This document shows, one piece after another, positions 26,740 through 35,573 of a DNA stretch of 64,000 nucleotides. The position numbers and the translations under genes were made by a program. The notes under the pieces are model-generated. The model was given only the letters and a program-made list of their open reading frames with translations. It was not told where the DNA came from and did no database searches. Numbering within the stretch: the first letter of the stretch is position 1; each line of letters starts with the position of its first letter. The stretch comes from Brevibacterium limosum (GTDB lineage Bacteria > Actinomycetota > Actinomycetes > Actinomycetales > Brevibacteriaceae): NCBI RefSeq assembly GCF_011617705.1, contig NZ_CP050154.1, positions 434,001 through 498,000 of the forward strand. Direction: 5' to 3'.

Positions 26740-27684
26740 TCACTTGCCGAATTCGTCCTCGATCCGGCCGAGGACGTTCGTGGCGGAATAGTAGTCGAGG
26801 CGGAACGAGTCGAGGCCGAGGGCGAAGACCGCATCGTTCTTCACCGCAGGGGTGCTCTCGACGAGAGAGTTCTTCTCATACGACTCGGCGGTCTTCTCAT
26901 TCGCATTGAAGAGGAAGACGGATTCACCGGTGACGGCCTTGGAGAGGTTCTCACCGGTGACCTCGACGATATCGGCGCGCTTGCCCATCTCGCCTTGGCC
27001 GGCCGTCCCCTCAGGGACTTCGGCGAGTTCGAAACCGACCTCTTCGAGGAGTTTTCCCTGCGCCGATTCCGGCGTCCAGATGTTCGCGCTGGCCCCAGAT
27101 CCGCCTCCCTTGACCTTCTCGTTGAAGACCAACCCGGTGACGGGCTGCGCGGGGGCGTCGATCGACTCCTTGACTTCCTCGGCGCGAGCGTCGAACTCGT
27201 CATTGACCTTCTTTGCGTCGTCCTCGTGGCCGGTGATCTCGCCGAGGCGGCTCGTGACCTCCTGCCAGTCCTTGTCGCCGTAGTCGATGACCACGGTCGG
27301 AGCGATATCGCTGAGCTGATCGTAGATCGCATTCGCCGAGTCCTGGCCGGTCTTCGAGACCACGATGAGGTCGGGCTCCTCGCCCAGCACTGCCTCGACG
27401 TCGGGGTCGCCTTGGTAGAGGGCCTCGACATCCTTCTCCTTCGCGACATCGCTCCACTGAGTGAAGAAGCCCTGGTCGTCGGCGACGGGGGAGTTCGGCA
27501 TGGTGGCACCGGAGGCGGTGACGGGTGCGTCGATCGCAAGCAGGCTGCCGGTGAGGGTGACGGCGGTGGAGACGATCGTCGTCGGCTGCTCCTCGGCGGT
27601 GACCTCGTGACCGGCATCGTCGGTGATGAGAGCAAGCGAGGCGAGCACGTGGGTGCGGACACCAGGCAGGATGAGGCGGGACAT
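26740..27684 (-). CDS. Fe(III)-siderophore-binding protein (FepB-like) without recognisable secretion signal
   Basis: A 314-residue periplasmic-binding-protein-2 fold. The sequence enters the family at about residue 18 with ALITDDAGHEVTAEEQPTTI and VSTAVTLTGSLLAIDAPV, which is typical of FepB. The N-terminus before that is only MSRLILPGVRTHVLASL, with no twin-arginine or n-region pattern of a convincing signal peptide and no lipobox Cys. Secretion or anchoring is therefore doubtful. It is preceded by a near-consensus DtxR/IdeR iron box, so it should be iron-repressed. No permease or ATPase gene is adjacent. It may be a 5'-truncated and re-fused copy. Confidence 0.8.
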   Translation of the reverse strand: MSRLILPGVRTHVLASLALITDDAGHEVTAEEQPTTIVSTAVTLTGSLLAIDAPVTASGATMPNSPVADDQGFFTQWSDVAKEKDVEALYQGDPDVEAVLGEEPDLIVVSKTGQDSANAIYDQLSDIAPTVVIDYGDKDWQEVTSRLGEITGHEDDAKKVNDEFDARAEEVKESIDAPAQPVTGLVFNEKVKGGGSGASANIWTPESAQGKLLEEVGFELAEVPEGTAGQGEMGKRADIVEVTGENLSKAVTGESVFLFNANEKTAESYEKNSLVESTPAVKNDAVFALGLDSFRLDYYSATNVLGRIEDEFGK

Positions 27685-27713
27685 GGGGACCTTTCGGTTG
27701 ACTGAGAAGAGAT

Positions 27714-27732
27714 ATAGATGAGCCTAACCTAA
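27714..27732. promoter_or_regulatory. DtxR/IdeR iron box
   Basis: On the minus strand this reads TTAGGTTAGGCTCATCTAT. It matches the 19-bp consensus TTAGGTTAGGCTAACCTAA in the whole left half and in most of the right half. It lies between the two divergent binding-protein genes and could repress both when iron is sufficient. Confidence 0.85.
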
Positions 27733-27755
27733 GTCCACTGAAAACTGCACGTGTA

Positions 27756-28769
27756 ATGGACAGCGAGGTGCCCAGGTGCGGTCTGGGAGCAGCCGCCGCC
27801 GTGACAATCGCCCTGCTCGCCACCGGCTGCGCCGCTGAGGAGGACAAAGGGTCCGGAGGCGAATCCGGAAACAAGGACGTCGCGATCGGCGGAGAAGCCT
27901 TCGGCACTGCCGATGAGGAGACCGCGAAGCTCGGCAGCGATGCCGAGGCCGGGGTCTTCCCTCGTACGGTCAAGCACGCCAACGGCACGACCGAGATCGA
28001 GAAGAAGCCCGAACGAGTCGTCGTCCTTGACACGGGTGAGCTCGATGATGTCCTCTCGCTGGGCATCAAGCCCGTCGGCATGGTCACGACTGAGGGCGCC
28101 AATCCTGTGCCCAGCTACCTCGATGACCAGGTGGAGGGAGTCGAGACGCTCGGCACGATTCAGGAGCTTGACCTCGAGAAGATCGCTTCGCTCGAACCCG
28201 CCCTCATTCTCGGCAGCCAGCTGCGCTACGACGAGCTCGATTCGATCGCTCCGACCGTGTTCTCGATCAGGCCGGGGTTCCCGTGGAAGGAGAACTTCCG
28301 TCTCGTCGGTGAGGCTATGGGGATGGAACACGAAACCGCGGCGAACCTCAAGGAGTATGCAGAAGAAGCAGAAGGTCTGAGGGCAGATGTCGACGGAGAC
28401 CGGACGATTTCGCTCGTGCGCTTCATGCCCGAGCGCCCGCGCCTGTACGCAAACCAATCGCTCATCGGAGTCATCCTCAATGATGCCGGGTTCAAGCGTC
28501 CGAAGAATCAGGACGTCAACGAGCTCGCCGTCGAGATCTCCCCGGAGAACCTCGACCAAGCCGAAGGCAACTACGTCTTCTACGCCAGCTATGGCGATCC
28601 GGGGGCGACCGGAGAGGAGGCGGCACTCGACTCCAGCCAGTGGAGGGGGCTCGATGCAGTCAAGGACGGCAAAGCCGTCCGCGTCAACGACGACGTGTGG
28701 TTCCGCGGCCTCGGCCCCACCGGTGCCGGGCAGATCCTCGATGACCTGGGGGACCACCTCGGCGAGTGA
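27756..28769 (+). CDS. Siderophore ABC transporter substrate-binding lipoprotein
   Basis: A 337-residue lipoprotein of the FecB/FhuD class. The N-terminal signal ends in a lipobox LLATGC with Cys25 as the acylated residue. Family motifs follow: GTTEIEKKPERVVVLDTGEL, DLEKIASLEPALIL and a C-terminal GAGQILDDL. It binds ferric siderophore at the cell surface for import. The ATG at 27756 lacks a good Shine-Dalgarno; an in-frame GTG at 27768 (MPRCGLGAAA) is an equal candidate. It is divergent from the signal-less homologue across an iron box, and the cognate permease genes must lie elsewhere. Confidence 0.88.
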   Translation: MDSEVPRCGLGAAAAVTIALLATGCAAEEDKGSGGESGNKDVAIGGEAFGTADEETAKLGSDAEAGVFPRTVKHANGTTEIEKKPERVVVLDTGELDDVLSLGIKPVGMVTTEGANPVPSYLDDQVEGVETLGTIQELDLEKIASLEPALILGSQLRYDELDSIAPTVFSIRPGFPWKENFRLVGEAMGMEHETAANLKEYAEEAEGLRADVDGDRTISLVRFMPERPRLYANQSLIGVILNDAGFKRPKNQDVNELAVEISPENLDQAEGNYVFYASYGDPGATGEEAALDSSQWRGLDAVKDGKAVRVNDDVWFRGLGPTGAGQILDDLGDHLGE

Positions 28770-28800
28770 GCCGAATCCTCAGTTGCCGGAAGTCGCTCGT

Positions 28801-29184
28801 CTACGCAATGATCCGTGAGTTGAGCTGATCGATGAACTCATCGGCGGCGGCGAGCTGCCGTGCGAGTCTGTCACGACGTTCGTGCGCATCATCGAGAAAC
28901 TGCGTCAGCTCATTGGCTCCATCGGCCCGCGATGGTTCGCTTCCGCGAGCACTCTCCAGTGCCCGGAGCAGGTCACCCATCTGCTCCAGCGAATACCCCA
29001 GCGGCTTCATCCTGCGAATCAGCATCAGCTGGTCGTGATCATCTTCCGTGTAGAGGCGGAAACCTCCCTCCGACCGGCCCGAAGGAGTCAGCAGGCCGAT
29101 CTGGTCGTAGTGGCGAATCGTTCGCAGCGACAGCCCCGTGCGTTCAGCTAACTCTCCGATGTGCATCATCCCGGTCTCGGCCAT
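28801..29184 (-). CDS. MerR-family transcriptional regulator
   Basis: A 127-residue regulator. The N-terminal MerR domain is plain (HIGELAERTGLSLRTIRHYD, then GFRLYTEDDHDQLMLIRRMK). The remaining half is a single helical coiled coil with no Cys cluster, so it is not a classical metal sensor. Start placed at 29184 (MAETGMM), with GAGGAGAG upstream; the longer frame to 29199 has no Shine-Dalgarno. It is divergent from the SulP gene with a MerR-like palindrome between them. Confidence 0.88.
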   Translation of the reverse strand: MAETGMMHIGELAERTGLSLRTIRHYDQIGLLTPSGRSEGGFRLYTEDDHDQLMLIRRMKPLGYSLEQMGDLLRALESARGSEPSRADGANELTQFLDDAHERRDRLARQLAAADEFIDQLNSRIIA

Positions 29185-29207
29185 CGACACTCTCCTCAAT
29201 TCGCGGC

Positions 29208-29230
29208 AACCCTTACGTTACGTTAGGGTT
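29208..29230. promoter_or_regulatory. Candidate MerR operator
   Basis: A 23-bp near-palindrome with outer arms AACCCT and AGGGTT and a repeated ACGTTACGTT core. Only A/T positions break the symmetry. It is 24 bp upstream of the merR start. Autoregulation and control of the divergent SulP gene are inferred. Confidence 0.6.
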
Positions 29231-29372
29231 GGCTTCAGCGCCCCTATGGCAGCGCGGTGCATTCCCGGATCTCGCCTTTCATGTGAAGCGGGAGCATGCC
29301 GACCGCGTGCAAGCGCATCCCACTTTCAGATGGTGTCACACCTGACGTGCTCCCGGCCTTGGAGGCTCGAAC

Positions 29373-30896
29373 ATGACGACGAACACGACCACCGCCGACG
29401 ATCGGAGTCGCTACCTTCCCGACCCCTCAGTGGCGACCGCACTGAGGACTCCGCGTATCCTCACGCGAGAAGTCCTCGCGGGACTGGTCGTTGCGCTGGC
29501 GCTGATCCCTGAGGCGATCTCGTTCTCCATCATCGCTGGCGTCGACCCGAAAGTCGGCCTCTTCTCCTCATTCATCATGGCCGTGACCATTGCCTTTGTC
29601 GGCGGGCGCCCGGCGATGATCACCGCCGCGACCGGCGCAGTCGCGCTCGTCATCGCACCGGTGGCCCGTGAATACGGAATGGACTACTTCATCGCCACCG
29701 TCCTGCTTGCCGGAGTGCTGCAGATCGTGCTGGCCGTGTTCGGTGCCGCGAAACTGATGCGTTTCATCCCACGCAGCGTCATGATCGGATTCGTCAACGC
29801 TCTGGCGATTCTCATCTTCACTGCTCAGCTCCCACAGCTGATCGATGTGCCCTGGATGGTCTACCCGCTCGTTGGGGTCGGTCTGGTCATCATGGTCTTC
29901 ATGCCGAAGATCACCAAAGTCGTCCCCGCTCCGCTGATATCGATCATCATCGTCACTGTCGCAGTCGTGGCCTTCGCGATCAGCGTCCCCACCGTCGGCG
30001 ATCAGGGGGAGCTGCCCCGCAGTCTGCCGGAACTGTTCATCCCCGGCGTCCCTCTGACCTGGGAGACGCTGACGATCATCGCCCCCTACTCTCTGGCGAT
30101 GGCCCTCGTCGGACTCATGGAATCACTGATGACGGCGAAGCTCGTCGATGATGTCACAGACACGCATTCGAACAAGACCCGCGAAGGCTGGGGCCAGGGA
30201 GTGGCGAATATTCTTTCGGGGGTCTTCGGCGGTATGGGCGGATGCGCCATGATCGGGCAGACCATGATCAACGTCAAAGCCTCCGGTGCCCGCACCCGCA
30301 TATCGACATTCCTCGCCGGGTTGTTCCTGTTGATCCTCGTCGTTGCTCTCGGAGACGTCGTGTCCGTCATTCCGATGGCGGCCCTCGTCGCCGTGATGAT
30401 CATGGTCTCGGTCGGCACTTTCGACTGGCACTCGATCAGGCTCGCCACACTCAAGCGGATGCCCAAGAGCGAAACTGCCGTCATGGTCATCACTGTCGCC
30501 GTGGTCGTCGCGACTCATAACCTCGCCATCGGCGTCGTCGTCGGGGTGTTCGTGGCCTCTGTGATGTTCGTCCGTCGCGTTGCCCATCTCATCGACGTCC
30601 GCCGTGAGATCCACGTGCAGAGTGGTCAGGAGGTCGCGCACTATGCAGTCGAAGGGCAGCTTCTGTTTGCTTCCAGCAACGACCTGACGACACTGTTCGA
30701 ATACGCGGACGATCCGGATCGAGTGGTCATCGATTTCACGAAGTCGCATATCTGGGACGCGTCGACCGTCGCCGCTCTCGATACGATCGAGACGAAATAC
30801 GAGCAGCACGGGAAATCTGTGGAGTTCGTCGGCATGAACGACTTTACGACTGCGTTCCATGCTCGACTCACAGGCGGCCTCGGCGGCGGCCGCTAG
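29373..30896 (+). CDS. SulP-family anion transporter with STAS domain
   Basis: A 507-residue protein. About 11-12 membrane helices (residues 30-400) carry SulP motifs: [36 protein letters not shown] and [17 protein letters not shown]. The cytoplasmic STAS domain occupies about residues 420-500 ([20 protein letters not shown]). Members carry sulfate, bicarbonate or dicarboxylates; the substrate is not assignable here. It is divergent from a MerR regulator. Ends GGLGGGR with no clear terminator. Confidence 0.9.
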   Translation: MTTNTTTADDRSRYLPDPSVATALRTPRILTREVLAGLVVALALIPEAISFSIIAGVDPKVGLFSSFIMAVTIAFVGGRPAMITAATGAVALVIAPVAREYGMDYFIATVLLAGVLQIVLAVFGAAKLMRFIPRSVMIGFVNALAILIFTAQLPQLIDVPWMVYPLVGVGLVIMVFMPKITKVVPAPLISIIIVTVAVVAFAISVPTVGDQGELPRSLPELFIPGVPLTWETLTIIAPYSLAMALVGLMESLMTAKLVDDVTDTHSNKTREGWGQGVANILSGVFGGMGGCAMIGQTMINVKASGARTRISTFLAGLFLLILVVALGDVVSVIPMAALVAVMIMVSVGTFDWHSIRLATLKRMPKSETAVMVITVAVVVATHNLAIGVVVGVFVASVMFVRRVAHLIDVRREIHVQSGQEVAHYAVEGQLLFASSNDLTTLFEYADDPDRVVIDFTKSHIWDASTVAALDTIETKYEQHGKSVEFVGMNDFTTAFHARLTGGLGGGR

Positions 30897-31023
30897 AAGC
30901 TGTTTCGCCCTCTGTCCGACTCGGACGGGCAGCATAGCCAGCGGATCTTGGCCTCCGGCGTCTGCGTGTCGAAGTCGAGTTCGCAAGCCTCTAACCGCCT
31001 GCGCAAAGATTCTCTCGCCGCTC

Positions 31024-31049
31024 GGAATAAACATGCCCTCATCAAAGTT
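31024..31049 (+). promoter_or_regulatory. SigH-type heat/oxidative stress promoter of the dnaK operon
   Basis: GGAATA at 31024-31029, then exactly 17 bases, then GTT at 31047-31049. This matches the actinobacterial SigH/SigR consensus GGAAY-N17-19-GTT. The gap 30897-31222 holds no gene, only this promoter and the HspR sites. Confidence 0.7.
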
Positions 31050-31067
31050 GAGTCTAGTGTACGCAAC
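31047..31067. promoter_or_regulatory. HAIR element 1 (HspR binding site)
   Basis: GTTGAGT-N7-ACGCAAC, matching the HAIR consensus CTTGAGT-N7-ACTCAAG with few changes. It overlaps the -10 of the SigH-type promoter. It is embedded in a larger inverted repeat, CTCATCAAAGTTG/CAACTTTGATGAG (31038-31076, perfect 13-bp arms). Confidence 0.75.
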
Positions 31068-31109
31068 TTTGATGAGGCCGACTTGACGGTCGGATCCTCG
31101 AAGAGAATA

Positions 31110-31130
31110 CTTGAGTCCGGTTGGCTCAAT
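31110..31130. promoter_or_regulatory. HAIR element 2 (HspR binding site)
   Basis: CTTGAGT-N7-GCTCAAT, a strong left half and a near-consensus right half, 63 bp downstream of element 1 and 93 bp before dnaK. Two HAIR sites with HspR in the same operon give the usual autoregulatory loop. Confidence 0.8.
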
Positions 31131-31222
31131 GTGTGCGGTCGAGTGGTTCTGCTCGTCAGCGGCGCCGCCCGATCGCACACATTCGAGTCGCAGAAACTCA
31201 CGATCTGTAAGGAGAGAAAACT

Positions 31223-33085
31223 ATGGCACGTGCAGTCGGAATCGACCTCGGAACCACGAACTCCGTCGTCACCGTCCTCGAAGGCGGCGACCCGAAGGTC
31301 ATCGCAAACGCGGAAGGCGGTCGCACGACCCCGTCCGTCGTCGCAGTCAACAAGAACGGCGACTCCCTCGTCGGTGAGATCGCCAAGCGCCAGGCCGTCA
31401 CGAACATCAAGAACACCGTCGCTTCGGTCAAGCGCCACATGGGCACCGACTGGTCCACCGAGATCGGCGGCAAGAAGATGACGGCCCCCGAGGTCTCGGC
31501 CCGCATCCTCCAGAAGCTCAAGCACGACGCTGAGGAATACCTGCAGGAGAAGGTCACCGACGCGGTGATCACCGTTCCCGCATACTTCAACGACGCTGAG
31601 CGCCAGGCCACGAAGGACGCTGGTGAGATCGCCGGTCTCAACGTCTCGCGCATCATCAATGAGCCCACCGCTGCTGCTCTGGCCTACGGCCTCGAGCGCG
31701 GAAAGGAAGACGAGCTCATCCTCGTCTTCGACCTCGGTGGCGGTACCTTCGACGTCTCCCTGCTCGAAGTCGGCAAGGACGAAGATGACTTCTCCACCAT
31801 TCAGGTCCGTGCGACCTCTGGTGACAACCGCCTCGGCGGTGACGACTGGGATCAGCGGATCGTCGACTACCTCGTTGAGCAGGTCAAGAACAACTACGGT
31901 GTCGACCTGACCAAGGACGCCACCGCTCTGCAGCGTCTCAAGGAAGCCGCTGAGCAGGCCAAGAAGGAACTGTCCTCGGCCACCAGCACGAACATCTCGC
32001 TGCAGTACCTGTCGATGAGCGAGAACGGACCCATCCATCTGGATGAGACCCTCACCCGTGCGAAGTTCGAGGACCTGACCAAGGACCTCCTCGAGCGCAC
32101 CAAGGCTCCGTTCCACGCAGTCATGAAGGATGCCGGCGTCTCCGTCAACGACATCGACCACGTCGTCCTCGTCGGCGGCTCGACCCGTATGCCTGGCGTC
32201 TCCGCCGTCGTCACCGAACTCACCGGAGGCAAGGAGCCCAACAAGGGCGTCAACCCCGACGAGGTCGTCGCCATCGGCGCCGCCGTGCAGGCCGGTGTCC
32301 TCGTGGGTGAGCGCAAGGACGTCCTGCTCATCGACGTCACCCCGCTCTCGCTCGGACTCGAGACCAAGGGCGGCGTGATGACCAAGCTCATCGAGCGCAA
32401 CACCCCGATCCCGACCAAGCGTTCGGAGACCTTCACCACCGCTGAGGACAACCAGCCCTCCGTCTCGATCCAGGTCTTCCAGGGTGAGCGTGAGTTCACT
32501 CGCGACAACAAGAACCTCGGCACCTTCGAGCTGACCGGTATCGCTCCGGCTCCGCGCGGTGTGCCGCAGATCGAGGTCGCCTTCGACATCGACGCCAACG
32601 GCATCGTCCACGTGTCGGCCACCGACAAGGGCACCGGCACCGAGCAGTCGATGACGATCACCGGCGGTTCCGCACTGCCGGAGGAAGATATCGAGCGTAT
32701 GGTCCGTGAGGCCGAGGAGCACGCAGAAGAGGACAAGAAGCGCCGTGAGGCAGCCGATGTCCGCAACAATGCGGAGAACCTCGCCTACCAGACCGAGAAG
32801 CTGCTGACCGACAACGCGGACAAGCTGCCCGAAGAGATCAAGACCGAGATGCAGGGCGATGTCGACGCCGTCAAGGAAGCCCTCAAGGGTGAAGACGACG
32901 ACGCCGTGAAGAGCGCCTACGACAAGCTCATGGAGAACCAGCAGAAGATCGGCGAAGCCATCTACAACCAGCAGGGCGGTGCCGAAGGCGCCGAGGCCGC
33001 TGGTGAGGGCGCAGCCGATGCAGGCGCAGACGACGATGTCGTCGACGCCGAAGTTGTCGACGAAGAGGATGAGGAGAAGAAGTAA
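31223..33085 (+). CDS. dnaK: Molecular chaperone DnaK (Hsp70)
   Basis: A 620-residue ATP-dependent chaperone. The ATPase domain starts [17 protein letters not shown] and contains [17 protein letters not shown] and [13 protein letters not shown]. The substrate-binding domain follows ([14 protein letters not shown]), then an acidic, Ala/Gly-rich tail ending [16 protein letters not shown] precedes the ATG. First gene of dnaK-grpE-dnaJ-hspR, under a SigH-type promoter and HAIR sites. Confidence 0.99.
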   Translation: MARAVGIDLGTTNSVVTVLEGGDPKVIANAEGGRTTPSVVAVNKNGDSLVGEIAKRQAVTNIKNTVASVKRHMGTDWSTEIGGKKMTAPEVSARILQKLKHDAEEYLQEKVTDAVITVPAYFNDAERQATKDAGEIAGLNVSRIINEPTAAALAYGLERGKEDELILVFDLGGGTFDVSLLEVGKDEDDFSTIQVRATSGDNRLGGDDWDQRIVDYLVEQVKNNYGVDLTKDATALQRLKEAAEQAKKELSSATSTNISLQYLSMSENGPIHLDETLTRAKFEDLTKDLLERTKAPFHAVMKDAGVSVNDIDHVVLVGGSTRMPGVSAVVTELTGGKEPNKGVNPDEVVAIGAAVQAGVLVGERKDVLLIDVTPLSLGLETKGGVMTKLIERNTPIPTKRSETFTTAEDNQPSVSIQVFQGEREFTRDNKNLGTFELTGIAPAPRGVPQIEVAFDIDANGIVHVSATDKGTGTEQSMTITGGSALPEEDIERMVREAEEHAEEDKKRREAADVRNNAENLAYQTEKLLTDNADKLPEEIKTEMQGDVDAVKEALKGEDDDAVKSAYDKLMENQQKIGEAIYNQQGGAEGAEAAGEGAADAGADDDVVDAEVVDEEDEEKK

Positions 33086-33765
33086 TGACTGCCGAGGGCA
33101 ACGACAAGTCGTCCGAGGAGCCAGGCTTCACCTTCAGTGACAAGCGCCGGGTCGATCCGAACACCGGTGAGGTCCGTCCCGAGGCCGACGCCCAGTCGGC
33201 CCCGGACGGGGCCGGCGAGGAGCCGACCGCGGACCCGAACGCCGAGCAGGCAGAAGCGGCCGCGGCCGATGCCAGCGACCTCGGTGTGGACATCCCCGCC
33301 GATGTCTCGGGTCTTGAGGACTCGGAGCCGGCGGCCGAGCCCGAACCGGGTTCGGAGGCCGCGGGCTACCTGGCCGACCTCAAGCGCATCAACGCCGAAT
33401 ATGCGGCATATCGGATGCGCGCCGACCGTGAACGTGAGCGTGCGGCCCTCGGCGGCACGATCAAGGTCGTCGAGGCCCTGATCCCCGTGCTCGACGAGGT
33501 CAAGCTCGCCCGCGAGAACGGCGATGTCACCGGGCCTTTCGAGACCCACGTGAACAAGCTCGTCGAATCGCTGAACAAGATCGGCGTCGAACAGTACGGA
33601 GAGGTCGGCGACGAGTTCGATCCGAACATCCACGAAGCGCTCATGCAGCAGCCTTCGGACGAGGTCGAGAATCCGACGCTCTTCCTGGTCATGCAGCCGG
33701 GCTACCGAATCGGGGAGCGCATCATCCGCGCCGCCCGCGTCGGTGTCCAGCAGCCGCAGGACTGA
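33085..33765 (+). CDS. grpE: Nucleotide exchange factor GrpE
   Basis: A 226-residue co-chaperone that speeds ADP release from DnaK. The N-terminal 95 residues are acidic and Ala-rich, probably disordered. The core has the long helix (YLADLKRINAEYAAYRMRAD) and the beta domain (GDEFDPNIHEALMQQPSDEV). The start codon shares one base with the dnaK stop (TAATG), so translation is coupled. Confidence 0.97.
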   Translation: MTAEGNDKSSEEPGFTFSDKRRVDPNTGEVRPEADAQSAPDGAGEEPTADPNAEQAEAAAADASDLGVDIPADVSGLEDSEPAAEPEPGSEAAGYLADLKRINAEYAAYRMRADRERERAALGGTIKVVEALIPVLDEVKLARENGDVTGPFETHVNKLVESLNKIGVEQYGEVGDEFDPNIHEALMQQPSDEVENPTLFLVMQPGYRIGERIIRAARVGVQQPQD

Positions 33766-33780
33766 GACACGACCATGATC

Positions 33781-33845
33781 GCCGAGGCGGCCGCCCGCAC
33801 CGTGCGTCAGTGAACTGACGTACGGGCCGGGGGAGCCACCTCGGC
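33781..33845. other. Multi-stem hairpin between grpE and dnaJ
   Basis: Nested arms: GCCGAGGCGGC with GCCACCTCGGC (one mismatch), CCCG with CGGG, and CGTCAGT with ACTGACG. It lies inside the operon, so it may attenuate transcription or protect the upstream mRNA end. Confidence 0.55.
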
Positions 33846-33945
33846 GGCGGTCCGGATCTTCGGGGCATTGCCCCGGGGTGCGGATTGTGAGAGGACAAGT
33901 GAATACCGTGATGACAGGATTGATTGGAAGGAAAGGAGGTGCCAG

Positions 33946-34959
33946 GTGAATACCGGACCTCAGAATGATTGGTTCGACAAGGACTTCTACAAGACCCTCG
34001 GCGTCTCCAAGGATGCTTCCGATGCCGAGATCAAGAAAGCCTATCGCAAGCTCGCGCGCAAATATCACCCGGACGCCAACCCCGGTGATGAGAAGGCCGA
34101 GGAGAAATTCAAGGAGATCGGCCAGGCCCACCAGGTGCTCTCCGACAAGGAATCTCGAGCTCAGTACGATCAGGTCCGCGCGATGGGCGGCGGCGCCAGA
34201 TTCAGTGCCGGCTCCGGCGGACCCGGCGGTGCTGCCGGCGGCGGATTCGAGGACGTGTTCTCCGACCTCTTCGGAGGCGGCGGACGGATGCGGACCCGCA
34301 CGACCTACGGCGGCGGGGGAGACGTCCCCCCGGACCTGGCAGATCTGCTCGGCGGATTCGGCGGAGGCTTCGGTGGCGGCGGATACGGCGGCTACCAGCC
34401 TCCGGTCAAGGGCGGCGACATCAAGTCGAGCACGACGCTGTCGTTCACCGAGGCCATCGACGGCGCCTCGGTGAAGCTGAACATGCCCGGCGGAAAGCCG
34501 CTGACCGTGCGCACCCCGATGGGGGTCAAGGACGGACAGAAGATCCGCCTTGCGGGCAAGGGCAAGTCCAGTCCCAACGGCGGTGAGGCCGGAGACGTGA
34601 TCCTCACCGTGCATGTGAGCCCACACCCTGTGTTCACCCGTGACGGTGAGAACCTGCGGATGGATCTGCCGATCAGCTTCGACGAGGCGGCCCTCGGCGC
34701 CGAGGTCAAGGTGCCGACCCTGGGCGGAATGGCAGTCAAGGTCAAGGTCGCACCGGGCACGCCTTCGGGGCGGACCCTGCGCGTGCGAGGCAAGGGTGTG
34801 AAATCGAAGAAAGGCACCGGCGATCTGCTGGCGACGGTCGAGATCGTGGCGCCGAAGAATCTGTCCAAGGAAGCCAAGCAGGCGGTCGAGTCGTTCAAGG
34901 CCGCCACCGAAGGTGAGGATCCACGCGCCGGCTTGCTGGACAAAGCCAAGGCCAGTTGA
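33946..34959 (+). CDS. dnaJ: DnaJ-type co-chaperone without zinc-finger domain
   Basis: A 337-residue J-protein. The J-domain (residues 8-75) has the HPD motif in [10 protein letters not shown] long Gly/Phe-rich segment follows (about 85-155), then the two C-terminal substrate-binding beta domains. The CxxCxGxG zinc-finger repeats of classical DnaJ are absent, so it is a class II (CbpA/DnaJ2-like) form, as in several Micrococcales hsp operons. Start is the GTG at 33946, after AAAGGAGG; the longer frame from 33868 has no ribosome site. Confidence 0.93.
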   Translation: MNTGPQNDWFDKDFYKTLGVSKDASDAEIKKAYRKLARKYHPDANPGDEKAEEKFKEIGQAHQVLSDKESRAQYDQVRAMGGGARFSAGSGGPGGAAGGGFEDVFSDLFGGGGRMRTRTTYGGGGDVPPDLADLLGGFGGGFGGGGYGGYQPPVKGGDIKSSTTLSFTEAIDGASVKLNMPGGKPLTVRTPMGVKDGQKIRLAGKGKSSPNGGEAGDVILTVHVSPHPVFTRDGENLRMDLPISFDEAALGAEVKVPTLGGMAVKVKVAPGTPSGRTLRVRGKGVKSKKGTGDLLATVEIVAPKNLSKEAKQAVESFKAATEGEDPRAGLLDKAKAS

Positions 34960-34973
34960 GGTGGTGAATCACA

Positions 34974-35414
34974 ATGCACATTTCATCGAGTGCGGCGGTG
35001 TATGTCATCTCGGTGGCTGCGGATCTGGCGGGCATGCACCCGCAGACGCTGCGGCAGTATGACCGCCTGGGCCTCGTCATTCCGGAACGCACTGCGGGTC
35101 GGGGGCGGCGCTACTCCGGCAAGGACATCGCCAAGCTGCGCCTGATCCAGCAGCTGTCGCAGGACGAGGGAGTCAACCTCGTCGGGATCAAGAAGATCAT
35201 CGACCTGCAGAATCAGGTCGATGCGCTCAGGTCGCGCAATGAGGAGCTCGAGGACGAGGTTCGGGCACGCAGGTCGGCGCAGGAACGCGATGCGCGTGTC
35301 TTTGCAGCCGGCACCATGGGCGGCGACGTCGTCTCGATCTCCAGGGGGCGTCGTCCGCAGGGCCGTCCCGAACCCGGGGCACTCGTGCTGTACAACCGGT
35401 ACCGACGCGGCTGA
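34974..35414 (+). CDS. hspR: Heat-shock operon repressor HspR (MerR family)
   Basis: A 146-residue repressor of the dnaK operon that binds HAIR elements with DnaK as co-repressor. The MerR-type helix-turn-helix is clear (VISVAADLAGMHPQTLRQYD, then GRGRRYSGKDIAKLRLIQ). A short coiled coil follows (LQNQVDALRSRNEELEDEVR). It starts 15 bp after dnaJ, preceded by GAGGTGGTG. Two HAIR sites upstream of dnaK complete the feedback loop. Confidence 0.95.
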   Translation: MHISSSAAVYVISVAADLAGMHPQTLRQYDRLGLVIPERTAGRGRRYSGKDIAKLRLIQQLSQDEGVNLVGIKKIIDLQNQVDALRSRNEELEDEVRARRSAQERDARVFAAGTMGGDVVSISRGRRPQGRPEPGALVLYNRYRRG

Positions 35415-35453
35415 GCCGGCCGCAGCCGGACAGAGACACCGCGAGACTGAGAA

Positions 35454-35509
35454 CTGCGCCGAGGCGGGGCGCGAACCTTTGATCGGGTTCGCGCCCCGCC
35501 TCGGCGCAG
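35454..35509 (+). terminator. Strong terminator of the dnaK operon
   Basis: Perfect 24-bp arms, starting CTGCGCCGAGG and ending CCTCGGCGCAG, with an 8-base loop, 40 bp after the hspR stop. Confidence 0.8.
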
Positions 35510-35573
35510 ATGCTCGGAGCTTCCGTCGCATGGCGGCGTGGATCAGTGCAGGCGCTGTGCGACACTGATCTCT

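Noticed and set aside
30893..32722. 609-residue minus-strand ORF across dnaK
   Set aside because: Antisense of dnaK. Long dnaK-antisense ORFs are a known artefact of codon bias.
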